Made by a program: the position numbers and the translations under genes. A stretch of 35,646 bases of DNA, from contig JAGANG010000050.1 of the NCBI GenBank assembly GCA_017624275.1, positions 1 through 35,646 on the forward strand, written 5' to 3'. Shown here piece after piece: positions 16,654 to 24,687 of the stretch. Within the stretch, counting starts at the first letter, position 1. Each line of letters begins with the position of its first letter. A model generated the notes under the pieces. It did no database searches. It was given only the letters and a program-made list of their open reading frames with translations, and was not told where the DNA came from. Source of the stretch: Spirochaetales bacterium. Its GTDB lineage: Bacteria; Spirochaetota; GWE2-31-10.

Positions 16654-18222
16654 TTAATTTTTAATGTAATGGCAACCTAAAGACTTTGTATTGTGTATCG
16701 CCTGATCTACAATAATCGATGCCGTAATAATTGCATTACGCAATTCTATAATGGAACGATTCAATTTTGCTTCCTTATAGAATTTTATAATTCTGTGAGA
16801 ATAATAATTTAAATCAGATTTAGCACGCTCCAAACCTTTATTAGTTCTTATTATTCCGGCATAATTCCACATTGTCAGTTTAATAACTTGTAAATCTTGC
16901 CCGATAATAAGCGGATCAAATTCTTCCATATTAGATTTTGGAGTTTCCCAATCTACAATATTTTCCAATCTTGCTCGACGTATTTCCTGAAAATTATCTT
17001 TTATATCATCAGCTACACGTTTTGCCCATACAAGCCCTTCAAGCAACGAAGTAGATGCCAGTCGGTTTGCTCCGTGCAATCCGGTACAACTTACTTCTCC
17101 CAATGCATAAAGATTTTTCAAAGATGTTCGTCCGTTAAGATCTACTTTTATACCGCCGCAAAAAAAGTGTGCCGACGGAACAATCGGAATCGGTTCTTTA
17201 GTAATATCAATTCCGCCGGATAAACACGTATTGTAAATTTTTGAAAAGCGTTTTTCAATAGGCACACTGCCTTTATAATGATTGGCTAAATCAAGTAAAA
17301 GGAAATCTGCTCCGGTTCGACTCATTTCTTCATATATTGCACGTGCAACGACATCACGAGGTGCAAGTTCTTTTAAATGACTGTAGCGTCCCATAAATTC
17401 TTTTCCGTCTCGGTTTAAAAGCTTTGCTCCCTCACCTCGCAATGATTCGGATATCAAGAAACGCTTTATATCTCGATGAAAAAGTGCTGTCGGATGAAAT
17501 TGAACAAATTCTGCATTAATAATATCCGCACCGGCTCGATGTGCCATACTTAATCCGTCACCGGTAGCAGATGACGGATTGGTTGTATGTTGGAAAATTT
17601 CACCGATTCCGCCGGTTGCCAAAATCACTTTATGTGCCAGTAATTTTTCTACGCATCCGTCAAGGTTGTTTAATACATAAACGCCCATTACTTCACGTTT
17701 TCTATAAATTTCTTGATTATCACCGCTGTGATGATTATTTGTAATTAAATCTATTGAAGTGTGAGACGTAAGAATTTTAAGTCCGATTTTTCGGGCATAA
17801 GCTAAAAGCTCCGTAATAATTTTATCACCGGTATGATCTTCATAATGCAAAATTCTTCGTTTGGAATGTGCGGCTTCTTCTGTATAATCAATTTCTCCGG
17901 TATCATTTGTACTGAATTTTATTCCGACTTTATCTATTAAAAAATCGAACACTTGTTTCGGGCCGGTTTCCGACAGCATTTTTACGGCAGCAGTATTGTT
18001 ATAATAACATCCGGCTTCTAAAATATCTTTATATAACAACTTTGGATCGTCTTCGGGATTCCAGGCGATAATTCCGCCTTGTGCTTGAAAAGAATTACAC
18101 TCGGACACTTCGTCTGTCTTTGTTATAACGACAACATCAAGTCCAGCTTCTTTTAAATAAATTGCACAACTTAATCCTGCTATACCTGTTCCTATAACTA
18201 AAGCATCATAAACTTTTTGCAT
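16654..18222 (-). CDS. nadB: L-aspartate oxidase
   Basis: NadB oxidises L-aspartate to iminoaspartate, the first step of de novo NAD synthesis. Its 522 residues match the usual length. The FAD-binding dinucleotide motif is at the N-terminus (GTGIAGLSCAIYLKEAGLDV). The second FAD/active-site segments FQAQGGI, HSKRRILHYEDHTG, ATGGIGE and FVQFHPTAL are present, as are PSAHFFCGGI and GLHGANRLASTSLLEGLV. The helical C-terminal domain of the fumarate reductase/succinate dehydrogenase flavoprotein family follows. AAAGGAG lies eight bases before the start. It follows nadC by 17 bases. Quinolinate synthase (nadA), the partner enzyme, is not in the window. Confidence 0.95.
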   Translation of the reverse strand: MQKVYDALVIGTGIAGLSCAIYLKEAGLDVVVITKTDEVSECNSFQAQGGIIAWNPEDDPKLLYKDILEAGCYYNNTAAVKMLSETGPKQVFDFLIDKVGIKFSTNDTGEIDYTEEAAHSKRRILHYEDHTGDKIITELLAYARKIGLKILTSHTSIDLITNNHHSGDNQEIYRKREVMGVYVLNNLDGCVEKLLAHKVILATGGIGEIFQHTTNPSSATGDGLSMAHRAGADIINAEFVQFHPTALFHRDIKRFLISESLRGEGAKLLNRDGKEFMGRYSHLKELAPRDVVARAIYEEMSRTGADFLLLDLANHYKGSVPIEKRFSKIYNTCLSGGIDITKEPIPIVPSAHFFCGGIKVDLNGRTSLKNLYALGEVSCTGLHGANRLASTSLLEGLVWAKRVADDIKDNFQEIRRARLENIVDWETPKSNMEEFDPLIIGQDLQVIKLTMWNYAGIIRTNKGLERAKSDLNYYSHRIIKFYKEAKLNRSIIELRNAIITASIIVDQAIHNTKSLGCHYIKN

Positions 18223-18239
18223 GATTTACTCTCCTTTGT

Positions 18240-19076
18240 TTATTTGTGTTTTATCAAAGAAAAATCAAAAATTTTTACCGTATGAGTTAATTCACCTACA
18301 GAAATATAGTCTATCCCGGAGGTTGCAAGTTCTTTTACTCGTTCAAGCGTCATATTTCCGGAAGCTTCGATTTCTGTTTTCTTATTAATAAGTTTTACTG
18401 CCTCAAGCATTGTTTGATTATCCATATTATCAAGCATAATGCGATCGACATTCAATTGTAATGCTTCTTCTATTTCTGCAAAATTTCTGGTTTCAACTTC
18501 TATTTTATATTTATTTCCCCATTTTTCACGCACACGTTTTACAGCTTCGGTAATACCGCCTACGCCGTCGCTGTGATTATCTTTTATCATTACCATATCA
18601 TGCAAGCCGATACGATGATTAACAGCTCCGCCGCAAGTAACGGCGTATTTTGCAAGATGACGATAACCTGGCAACGTTTTTCTTGTATCAAGAATTTTTA
18701 CCGGAGCTGCGGCTTTTACAAAATCATTAGTTCGTGTAGCAATTCCGCTGAGATATGAAATGAAATTTAAAGCCGTACGTTCACCCTTTAGTATTGAAGA
18801 AATCTTTCCTTCAACTACGGCAACAATATCACCGTAAGAAAGAACGTCGGAATCTGAATAGGAAAAGGAAACTTTCAATAAAGGATCTATTTTATTGAAC
18901 ACTCTTTCAAAAATCTGTCTGCCGCAAAGAACTCCGTCGGACTTTGCTTTTAACATGTAAGTTCCGTCACCAAGTCCGTTGGGAAATATTGCATCCGTAG
19001 TAACATCTCCCGATTCTGCAAAATCTTCATAAAAAGCAATATCTATCAATCGATCTATTTCTTCTGTACAAACCAT
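18240..19076 (-). CDS. nadC: Nicotinate-nucleotide pyrophosphorylase (carboxylating)
   Basis: NadC converts quinolinate and PRPP to nicotinate mononucleotide. The 278 residues are standard. Visible motifs are the N-terminal EDFAESGDVTTDAIF, ERTALNFISYLSGIATRT, the phosphoribosyl-binding ILDTRKTLPGYRHLAKYAV, GGAVNHRIGLHDMVMIKDNH, and the barrel end ASGNMTLERVKELATSGIDYISVGELTH. It is the first gene of a five-gene minus-strand operon (nadC, nadB, lipoprotein, avtA, membrane protein). A GGAGGG binding site lies just upstream of the ATG. Confidence 0.95.
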   Translation of the reverse strand: MVCTEEIDRLIDIAFYEDFAESGDVTTDAIFPNGLGDGTYMLKAKSDGVLCGRQIFERVFNKIDPLLKVSFSYSDSDVLSYGDIVAVVEGKISSILKGERTALNFISYLSGIATRTNDFVKAAAPVKILDTRKTLPGYRHLAKYAVTCGGAVNHRIGLHDMVMIKDNHSDGVGGITEAVKRVREKWGNKYKIEVETRNFAEIEEALQLNVDRIMLDNMDNQTMLEAVKLINKKTEIEASGNMTLERVKELATSGIDYISVGELTHTVKIFDFSLIKHK

Positions 19077-19100
19077 TATGCCCTCCGTATATTAGGAAGT

Positions 19101-19120
19101 AATATAACAAAATGTTTTGT
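19101..19120 (-). promoter_or_regulatory. Candidate -10 box with adjoining dyad upstream of nadC
   Basis: On the minus strand TATATT (19106-19101) follows directly after the dyad ACAAAA-CA-TTTTGT (19120-19107). The dyad would lie in the spacer of a promoter for nadC, 25-44 bases from its start, where an NAD-synthesis repressor could act. No regulator is in view, and the dyad does not match a NAD-regulon site I know. Confidence 0.25.
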
Positions 19121-19247
19121 GATTTTGTACATTATAAAAACATCATTTAATATTGGAAAAGAAATTATTGACGAAAGTCTATGTTAAGTAATTTTTAGAA
19201 ATAGTATTTTGCCTAATATTCGCAACGGTAAATATAACTCTATTGCT

Positions 19248-19286
19248 GTGCCAGACCCTCATTCCATTTCAGAATAACCCCTGCAC
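19248..19286 (+). repeat. REP-like palindrome, copy E
   Basis: GTGCCAGACCCTcATTC and GAATaacccCTGCAC form an imperfect hairpin around ATTCCATTTC. Arm and core match copies A-D, with the same orientation as D. It lies between the divergent nadC and mgtC-like genes. The rest of the 19077-19413 gap holds promoter candidates for each side and nothing else I can support. Confidence 0.55.
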
Positions 19287-19350
19287 GATAAAATAAAAAA
19301 ATCTCGAACAATATTTTCCAAAAATTTTAATTTTTTGATTATTCGAAATC

Positions 19351-19378
19351 TTGCATTTATTCGATAAATTATTATGAT
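19351..19378 (+). promoter_or_regulatory. Candidate promoter of the mgtC-like operon
   Basis: TTGCAT (19351-19356) and TATGAT (19373-19378) are 16 bases apart and end 35 bases before the chosen start. Confidence 0.4.
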
Positions 19379-19413
19379 TCAAATTACTTAATTTTACTCT
19401 AAAGGTGATATTG

Positions 19414-20106
19414 ATGATTGCTGACTTTCTTTCAACTACCGTAGGCGGTATTTCAATTTCTATAATCGGTTTGCGAATTCTCCTAAGTTTTATTGCCGGA
19501 TTTGCCATGGGAATGGAACGAGAAATTCACCAACATCCTGCCGGTCTGAGAACAATCATCATGATTACGGTTTCATCTACATTGTTAATGATATTATCAA
19601 TGAGTCTTCCGAATATCTTCGGAAGCGGTGACCCGGCACGAATTGCGGCACAAGTTGTTTCGGGAATCGGTTTTTTAGGAGGCGGTGCAATACTGCGACA
19701 AGGAATTAATATTAGAGGATTGACTTCTGCCGCAATTATTTGGGCTTCTGCGGCTATAGGACTTACAATCGGTGCCGGTTTATATTTTGCTGCCGGAATT
19801 ACACTTATTGTTTATGTTGTCACTCTTGTAACAGTAGAAAAAATAAAACTGATATTTATTCAAGCTGAATGCAAAAAAAACATCGACATTGAATACATCG
19901 GTACAGTTGTAAAGATTGAAGAAATTAACGCTGTTTTTAAAAGCTATAAAATTGAAATTCTTACAACTGATATCTGCTATAAAATAGCCGAAAACAAAAC
20001 ACGCTTCACATTATCAATAAATATTCCAAAACTTATAGAACCTGAAAAATTAAAAGAACAATTGGCAACTTTAGGTAATTTAAGTCTTTTATATTTACAC
20101 GAGTAA
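19414..20106 (+). CDS. MgtC/SapB family membrane protein
   Basis: This 230-residue protein starts at ATG 19414, six bases after AAAGGTG. A GTG three codons earlier lies inside that binding site and is rejected. The N-terminal two thirds hold about four membrane segments with family hallmarks: LSFIAGFAMGMEREIHQHPAG with the conserved E/R, LRTIIMITVSSTLL, and ARIAAQVVSGIGFLGGGAI. A soluble C-terminal domain (about 145-230) resembles the ACT-like tail of MgtC proteins. The family is linked to magnesium limitation and, in pathogens, to modulation of the membrane ATP synthase; the role here is unknown. ogt follows after 9 bases. Confidence 0.88.
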   Translation: MIADFLSTTVGGISISIIGLRILLSFIAGFAMGMEREIHQHPAGLRTIIMITVSSTLLMILSMSLPNIFGSGDPARIAAQVVSGIGFLGGGAILRQGINIRGLTSAAIIWASAAIGLTIGAGLYFAAGITLIVYVVTLVTVEKIKLIFIQAECKKNIDIEYIGTVVKIEEINAVFKSYKIEILTTDICYKIAENKTRFTLSINIPKLIEPEKLKEQLATLGNLSLLYLHE

Positions 20107-20115
20107 AAAGTTTTT

Positions 20116-20595
20116 ATGCATTTTCAACAATTCTACCCTACCCCACTCGGCATTCTCAAAATCACAGAAGAAGACGGTTTTATAACAGAAATTTCTATTG
20201 AAAAAAATAACATTACCGTAAACGAGCAAAAATCTTCACTATTGTTAGAAAAAGCTTGTGTCCAATTAGGAGAATATTTTGCAGGAAAACGAAAATCTTT
20301 TGACCTGCCTATTAAAATGCACGGAACAATTTTTCAAAAACAAGTCTGGCAAGAATTACTAAGAATACCTTACGGAGAAACACTAAGCTACCAAGATATC
20401 GCTGTCGCCGTCGGCAATCCTAAAGCAGTCCGAGCCGTAGGTCAGGCAAATAATAAAAATCGTATTATAATTTTAATTCCCTGCCATAGAATTATTAACA
20501 AATCCGGTGCTTTAGGCGGTTTCAGTTGCGGTACAAATATCAAAACTTTTCTGCTCAATCTGGAAAAATCAAATATTGACAATAAATATAAATAA
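20116..20595 (+). CDS. ogt: Methylated-DNA--protein-cysteine methyltransferase
   Basis: This suicide repair protein moves the methyl group from O6-methylguanine to its own cysteine. The acceptor Cys123 sits in the invariant IPCHRII motif. Also visible are the helix-turn-helix region YGETLSYQDIAVAVGNPKAVRAVGQAN (about 90-115) and the closing GGFSCG. The 159 residues are typical of the stand-alone Ogt/MGMT type without an Ada N-terminal domain. It lies 9 bases after the mgtC-like gene and about 40 bases before a GNAT gene, so the three may form one operon. Confidence 0.95.
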   Translation: MHFQQFYPTPLGILKITEEDGFITEISIEKNNITVNEQKSSLLLEKACVQLGEYFAGKRKSFDLPIKMHGTIFQKQVWQELLRIPYGETLSYQDIAVAVGNPKAVRAVGQANNKNRIIILIPCHRIINKSGALGGFSCGTNIKTFLLNLEKSNIDNKYK

Positions 20596-20634
20596 ACATT
20601 ATAAGTTGCCATTATTTTTGAATAAGGAAATCTA

Positions 20635-21198
20635 ATGCTCACACATTGCGGAACAGAAATTATAAATACCGAACATCTTATTTTGAGACCATTTAAATAT
20701 GATGATATACAAGATTGCCTTAAAAATTGGATTGCCGATGAAAAAATCCAGTCTATGTACGCCGAACCTGTCTACAAAACAACAGATGAAGTAAAAATTC
20801 TTTTTGATAAATATATTTCTTCCTACCAAAATAATAATTATTACCGCTGGGCTGTTATCCATAAAGAAAGCAACGAATGTATCGGGCAAATCGCATTTTT
20901 TTGGGTAGATTCCGAAAATCATTTTGCTGAAATCGAGTATTGTATCGGACAAGCATTTCAACGAAAAGGTTTAGCTACGGAAGCAACAAAAGCAATCATT
21001 GATTTTGGATTTAATAAGATTAATTTGCATAAAGTTCAAATTTCCGTAAAAGAAATAAATCCGGCTTCTCGTCGTGTAATAGAAAAATGCGGTTTTACTT
21101 ATGAAGGCACTTTACGTGATTATTTCTTTTCAAGTGGGAAATATATAAGCCGTTTATATTATTCATTATTGCGTTCTGAATGGAAGAATCAGCGTTAA
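20635..21198 (+). CDS. GNAT-family N-acetyltransferase (RimJ/RimL-like)
   Basis: The protein has 187 residues, and AAGGAAA lies about six bases before the start. The opening TEHLILRPFKYDDI and the acetyl-CoA-binding strand-loop-helix IEYCIGQAFQRKGLATEATKA are standard. NPASRRVIEKCGFTYEGTLRDYF is the RimJ/RimL-type C-terminal motif. Such enzymes acetylate protein N-termini, antibiotics or small amines. The substrate cannot be told from sequence. Confidence 0.88.
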   Translation: MLTHCGTEIINTEHLILRPFKYDDIQDCLKNWIADEKIQSMYAEPVYKTTDEVKILFDKYISSYQNNNYYRWAVIHKESNECIGQIAFFWVDSENHFAEIEYCIGQAFQRKGLATEATKAIIDFGFNKINLHKVQISVKEINPASRRVIEKCGFTYEGTLRDYFFSSGKYISRLYYSLLRSEWKNQR

Positions 21199-21349
21199 TC
21201 ACAAGATTGCCCATAATTTTTTAACGTTGTTCCATCAACAAACTTTTCCGTCAAATATTTTACTATTCTAAAACAGTATTTTTCTTGAATGTTCCAAAGC
21301 GTCTTCTTACATTCTATAACTGAATATTAATATATTAAAAGGAGCATTC

Positions 21350-22549
21350 ATGTTTTTAAAGAAAGTAAAATTTTTTATTATTACTTTAACGGTAATTTTA
21401 TGTTTCGCAAATTGTTCGGAACACAGTGGTTTAACAGTCATTTTTATGACAGAAGACGGTATTCCTCCAAAGATTGTAAATGTTCAATTTGGTGAGAAAT
21501 TAACTGAAGAACAAATTCCAGTATTAAAGAAAGATGGTCACATTTTTGACGGCTGGTACGACGCAGATAAAAAAATTGAAGCCGGCTACACTGTAATAAG
21601 AAGTTTAGTTTTAACTCCCAAATGGAAATCATCAAATCAACCTATTTGTTTAAAAAAAATGCCAATAGACAAAAATATTGAATATAGACTTACTGAAACT
21701 ATAGTAATTCCGCAGGGAACAACCGTAATTATTTCACAAAAAGGGAATGAAGGAGTATTTATCGATAATCGTGCAGTAAAATTAACTCCTTTTAAAATGG
21801 GACAATATTTAGTTACTCAAGGATTATATGAATATATAATGAGTAAAAACCCGGGAACACATTCTCCAACTGACAATTATAAATTACTGCCTGTAAATAA
21901 TATTTCCTGGTACGATGCAATTGCTTTTTGTAACGAAATGACTAAGATCTTTATGACTGCAAATGATTGTGTATACGAAATAGAAGAAACAACAGTAGAA
22001 GATTTTTTGAGAAATCATGATGTTGATTCTGAAGATTCTGAATGTTTGTTTGAATCTACCGATCCTGAAGATTTACCTATTAAAATTGTAACAGCTGATA
22101 TCAGAAAAAAAGGTTACAGACTACCGACCGAAGCAGAATGGGAATTTGCCGCTCGAGGAGGGAGCAAAAATGATTTTATGAATTGGAGTAAAGTCTATGC
22201 CGGAAGTAATAATATTTCTGATGTTGCATGGGATGACGGGATTCTGCACGAAATCGGTTCAAAACAGCCCAATTCTTTATTGCTTTATGATATGTCCGGA
22301 AACGTCGGAGAATGGTGTTGGGATTTATTTCGAGATGATGTAAAAACGAATGATTCTGCGTATATGCAAGACGGCATAATTGAAAATCCGCAAGGTTGTG
22401 ATTTTTCAATTTATTATGACAGAGTAGTCCGTGGTCTTTATAATGATAATGAAAATGAGACTTGTAGAGTCTCTTATCGGGCTAAAGCTTTTCCCAGATA
22501 TGGCAATGAAAAAATTGGGTTGCGATTAGTTCGTACTATTGGGGAATAG
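21350..22549 (+). CDS. FGE/SUMF1-fold lipoprotein with InlB-type repeat
   Basis: This 399-residue lipoprotein has a signal ending CFANC (Cys22). Residues about 25-95 form a Listeria-Bacteroides (InlB B-repeat-like) module: VIFMTEDG, KKDGHIFDGWYDADKKI and LTPKW. The FGE-sulfatase domain follows (about 130-397) with GQYLVTQGLYEYIM, NNISWYDAIAFCNEM, GYRLPTEAEWEFAARGG, DMSGNVGEWCWD and a closing GLRLVRT. The usual RVxRGGSW box is altered to RVVRGLYN and the catalytic cysteine pair of true formylglycine-generating enzymes is not evident, so it is probably a non-catalytic, binding version. About 40 acidic residues (near 212-245) interrupt the domain. AAAGGAG precedes the start. It is probably surface-exposed. 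Confidence 0.85.
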   Translation: MFLKKVKFFIITLTVILCFANCSEHSGLTVIFMTEDGIPPKIVNVQFGEKLTEEQIPVLKKDGHIFDGWYDADKKIEAGYTVIRSLVLTPKWKSSNQPICLKKMPIDKNIEYRLTETIVIPQGTTVIISQKGNEGVFIDNRAVKLTPFKMGQYLVTQGLYEYIMSKNPGTHSPTDNYKLLPVNNISWYDAIAFCNEMTKIFMTANDCVYEIEETTVEDFLRNHDVDSEDSECLFESTDPEDLPIKIVTADIRKKGYRLPTEAEWEFAARGGSKNDFMNWSKVYAGSNNISDVAWDDGILHEIGSKQPNSLLLYDMSGNVGEWCWDLFRDDVKTNDSAYMQDGIIENPQGCDFSIYYDRVVRGLYNDNENETCRVSYRAKAFPRYGNEKIGLRLVRTIGE

Positions 22550-22563
22550 AAGAAATTCCTAAG

Positions 22564-22607
22564 TTAAAAAAGCCGGTATTTGGGGTACACTCAAATCTAC
22601 CGGCTTT
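22564..22607. terminator. Convergent terminator between the FGE-fold gene and the MATE gene
   Basis: The perfect stem AAAGCCGGTA (22569-22578)/TACCGGCTTT (22598-22607) has T6 on the minus-strand side (22571-22566). It serves the MATE gene best; the plus-strand tail is weaker. Confidence 0.8.
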
Positions 22608-22638
22608 GATTATAATCTTAATGTGTTAAATCAGTTTT

Positions 22639-23979
22639 CTAAAGCTCTGCTCTTGCAAGCTTTCTGTTTGCAAATACAAAGAAAATCAAATGTGCAATTA
22701 TGGTAATTCCCCAGCTAAACGGATAAGCTATCAGCAACATTTTTAATGTTTTAAAATGTTGGAAAATTGTTGCAACCCAAATTATTCTAAATGCACAAGC
22801 TCCGGTAAGAGTAATAATTGTCGGCGTAACGGAATATCCCATTCCTCTTATTACTCCGGGTATTACATCCATTACACTGCACAAAACATAACACGAACAA
22901 ACTATTAAAAGTCTGGTTACAGCTATTTCTATTACTTGCGAATCTGTAGAATAAACACCGGCCAATTTGTTTCCGAATAAACACACCATTGTAGAAAGCG
23001 TAACACATACAACAAACGCACAACCTATACAGCACAATAATATTTGCGGAATTTTTTTATACTTTCCGGCTCCTATATGTTGTCCGGTAAAAGTAAGTCC
23101 TGCATGATAAAAAGAATTTGTTGCAGCATACAAAAAGCCTTCAATATTGGAAGCAGCAGAACATCCAGCAATAACAACCGAGCCGAATGAATTTACAGCT
23201 GATTGAACAACAACATTCGATAAAGAAAATAAGACTCCGCCAATTCCTGCCGGAAGTCCTATTTTTATCATTTTCATTCCTATAGTTTTATTAAATTTTA
23301 ATTTACCAAAAGAGAATTTTAGTCCTTCTACACCTTTAGAAAGTCTGATTATTATTAAAATAGCTGAAATACATTGTGAAACCATTGTCGCAAGAGCAAC
23401 ACCGGCAACGCCCATTTGAAAGGAAATAACAAGTATTAAATTCAAAATAACATTAATTATTCCGGCAAAACATAAATAATATAGCGGATATTTAGTATCT
23501 CCTACGGAACGTAAAATTGCACTTCCAAAATTATAAATCATTAATGCCGGCATTCCTAAAAAATAGATTCTCATATATTTCGATGCAAGTCCTATAACAT
23601 CATCCGGATTTCCCATAAGACGTAAAAACAACGGAGAAAAAATTAAGCCGATAACAGCCAAAACAATTCCGCACCAAAAACTCAAAACTATAGATGAATG
23701 CATTGCATCATTTGCATCTTTAGTTTTTTCAGCACCCATAAAATGAGCTGTTACTACATTTGCTCCTACAGCAAGTCCTATAAATAAATTTATTAACAAA
23801 TGAATCAAAGATGTGGTAGATCCTACAGCCGCCAAAGATGCTTTTCCGGCAAATCGTCCTACAACTATTGTATCCGCAGCATTAAATAATAATTGCAACA
23901 CTCCGGATAACATCAAAGGAAAAGAAAAAAATAAAATATTTAATAACAAATTTCCGTCTGTCAACTTTTTAGCTTTCAT
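22639..23979 (-). CDS. MATE-family multidrug/cation antiporter
   Basis: This 446-residue protein of the inner membrane has about 12 hydrophobic segments in two pseudo-symmetric halves. Family motifs include FSFPLMLSGVLQLLFNAADTIVVGRFAGKASLAAVGSTT at the N-terminus (with the MATE P-L-x-GxL-Q pattern) and IGLAVGANVVTAHFMGA. In the second half IGLPAGIGGVLFSLSNVVV mirrors the first. These transporters export cationic compounds using Na+ or H+ gradients; the cargo is unknown. The binding site before the start is modest (AAGAAG). It is a single-gene unit. Confidence 0.92.
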   Translation of the reverse strand: MKAKKLTDGNLLLNILFFSFPLMLSGVLQLLFNAADTIVVGRFAGKASLAAVGSTTSLIHLLINLFIGLAVGANVVTAHFMGAEKTKDANDAMHSSIVLSFWCGIVLAVIGLIFSPLFLRLMGNPDDVIGLASKYMRIYFLGMPALMIYNFGSAILRSVGDTKYPLYYLCFAGIINVILNLILVISFQMGVAGVALATMVSQCISAILIIIRLSKGVEGLKFSFGKLKFNKTIGMKMIKIGLPAGIGGVLFSLSNVVVQSAVNSFGSVVIAGCSAASNIEGFLYAATNSFYHAGLTFTGQHIGAGKYKKIPQILLCCIGCAFVVCVTLSTMVCLFGNKLAGVYSTDSQVIEIAVTRLLIVCSCYVLCSVMDVIPGVIRGMGYSVTPTIITLTGACAFRIIWVATIFQHFKTLKMLLIAYPFSWGITIIAHLIFFVFANRKLARAEL

Positions 23980-24059
23980 ACTGAATCTTCTTAAAATAAA
24001 AAATTACAGCAATATATATCACTAATGATTTCTTAATTAAAAATAAAACACTTGTTTTA

Positions 24060-24106
24060 CAAAAAAAGCACTCAAAATTAAAGTAATACCTTAATTCTGA
24101 GTGCTT
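24060..24106 (-). terminator. Terminator after rpsU
   Basis: The stem AGCACTCA (24067-24074)/TGAGTGCT (24098-24105), with AATTAA/TTAATT continuing inside it, is followed on the minus strand by seven Ts. It lies 20 bases after the rpsU stop. Confidence 0.8.
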
Positions 24107-24124
24107 ATTCATCTAACTAAAAAA

Positions 24125-24328
24125 TTAGAACATTTTTTTAGTCTTCATAATTTTTTTTCTTTTCTTTCTTTCCAGCTTTTTCATTTTTTCATGTCTTTCA
24201 ACAGCCGGCTGTGTGTAGTATCTTCTTTTTTTCACTTCAAGAAGGATACTTTCACGATCAACAAGTTTCTTAAACTTTTTGATTGCTTTTTCAATGCTTT
24301 CGTCGCTACCAACGTAAACTTGAGCCAA
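24125..24328 (-). CDS. rpsU: 30S ribosomal protein S21 (probable TTG start)
   Basis: S21 is a small basic protein of the 30S subunit that helps with initiation at the anti-Shine-Dalgarno region. From the chosen TTG (24328-24326) it has 67 residues beginning AQVYVGSDESIEKAIKKFKK after the initiator Met. It continues with KLVDRESILLEVKKRRYYTQP and a Lys/Arg-rich tail. The TTG is chosen because GTAGG with the AGGTGAT extension of the anti-SD match ends at a normal distance before it. The GTG at 24337 lies inside that binding site. Spacing to infA upstream is 55 bases, so the two may be cotranscribed. Confidence 0.9.
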   Translation of the reverse strand: MAQVYVGSDESIEKAIKKFKKLVDRESILLEVKKRRYYTQPAVERHEKMKKLERKKRKKIMKTKKMF

Positions 24329-24383
24329 GTAAATCACCTACCTTTTTATTAAAATTTTATCACAGAACCTTAACAGGCTCAAA

Positions 24384-24602
24384 TTATTTATTTCTATAAG
24401 TAATTCTTCCACGAGTTAAATCATAAGGAGAAACTTCAACCAGAACAGAATCTCCGGGAACAATACGAATATAATATTTTCTCATTTTCCCAGATAACTG
24501 AGCCAGAATCTCGTGACCACTGTCTGTTTTTACCTTAAACATTGCATTAGGTAATGCTGTTGTCACTGTCCCCTGTATTACAATCGCTTCTTCTTTTTCC
24601 AT
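24384..24602 (-). CDS. infA: Translation initiation factor IF-1
   Basis: IF-1 binds the A site of the 30S subunit and assists IF-2 and IF-3. The 72 residues form the single OB fold: [44 protein letters not shown], with the canonical [21 protein letters not shown] end. Length and motifs are standard. It has a strong promoter of its own and is followed by rpsU. It is outside the large ribosomal protein operon where many bacteria keep it. Confidence 0.96.
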   Translation of the reverse strand: MEKEEAIVIQGTVTTALPNAMFKVKTDSGHEILAQLSGKMRKYYIRIVPGDSVLVEVSPYDLTRGRITYRNK

Positions 24603-24636
24603 AAACCCCTTCTACTTATAAATAAAACTTATCGGT

Positions 24637-24665
24637 CTTATATTATTTTACAAAATATTCGTCAA
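24637..24665 (-). promoter_or_regulatory. Promoter of infA-rpsU
   Basis: On the minus strand TTGACG (24665-24660) and TATAAG (24642-24637) are separated by 17 bases, and the -10 lies 35 bases before the infA start. Both boxes are one mismatch from consensus. Confidence 0.65.
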
Positions 24666-24687
24666 GAAAAAACAGCTTATCACTTAG

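Noticed and set aside
19269-19508. Minus-strand frame of 79 codons in the nadC/mgtC-like gap
   Set aside because: It starts inside the mgtC-like coding region on the opposite strand and has low-complexity Lys/Ile content. It is a shadow.
21199-21349. Hairpins after the GNAT gene (CGTTAA/TTAACG, TTGTT/AACAA)
   Set aside because: Stems are five or six weak pairs without a T run, so no terminator can be claimed.
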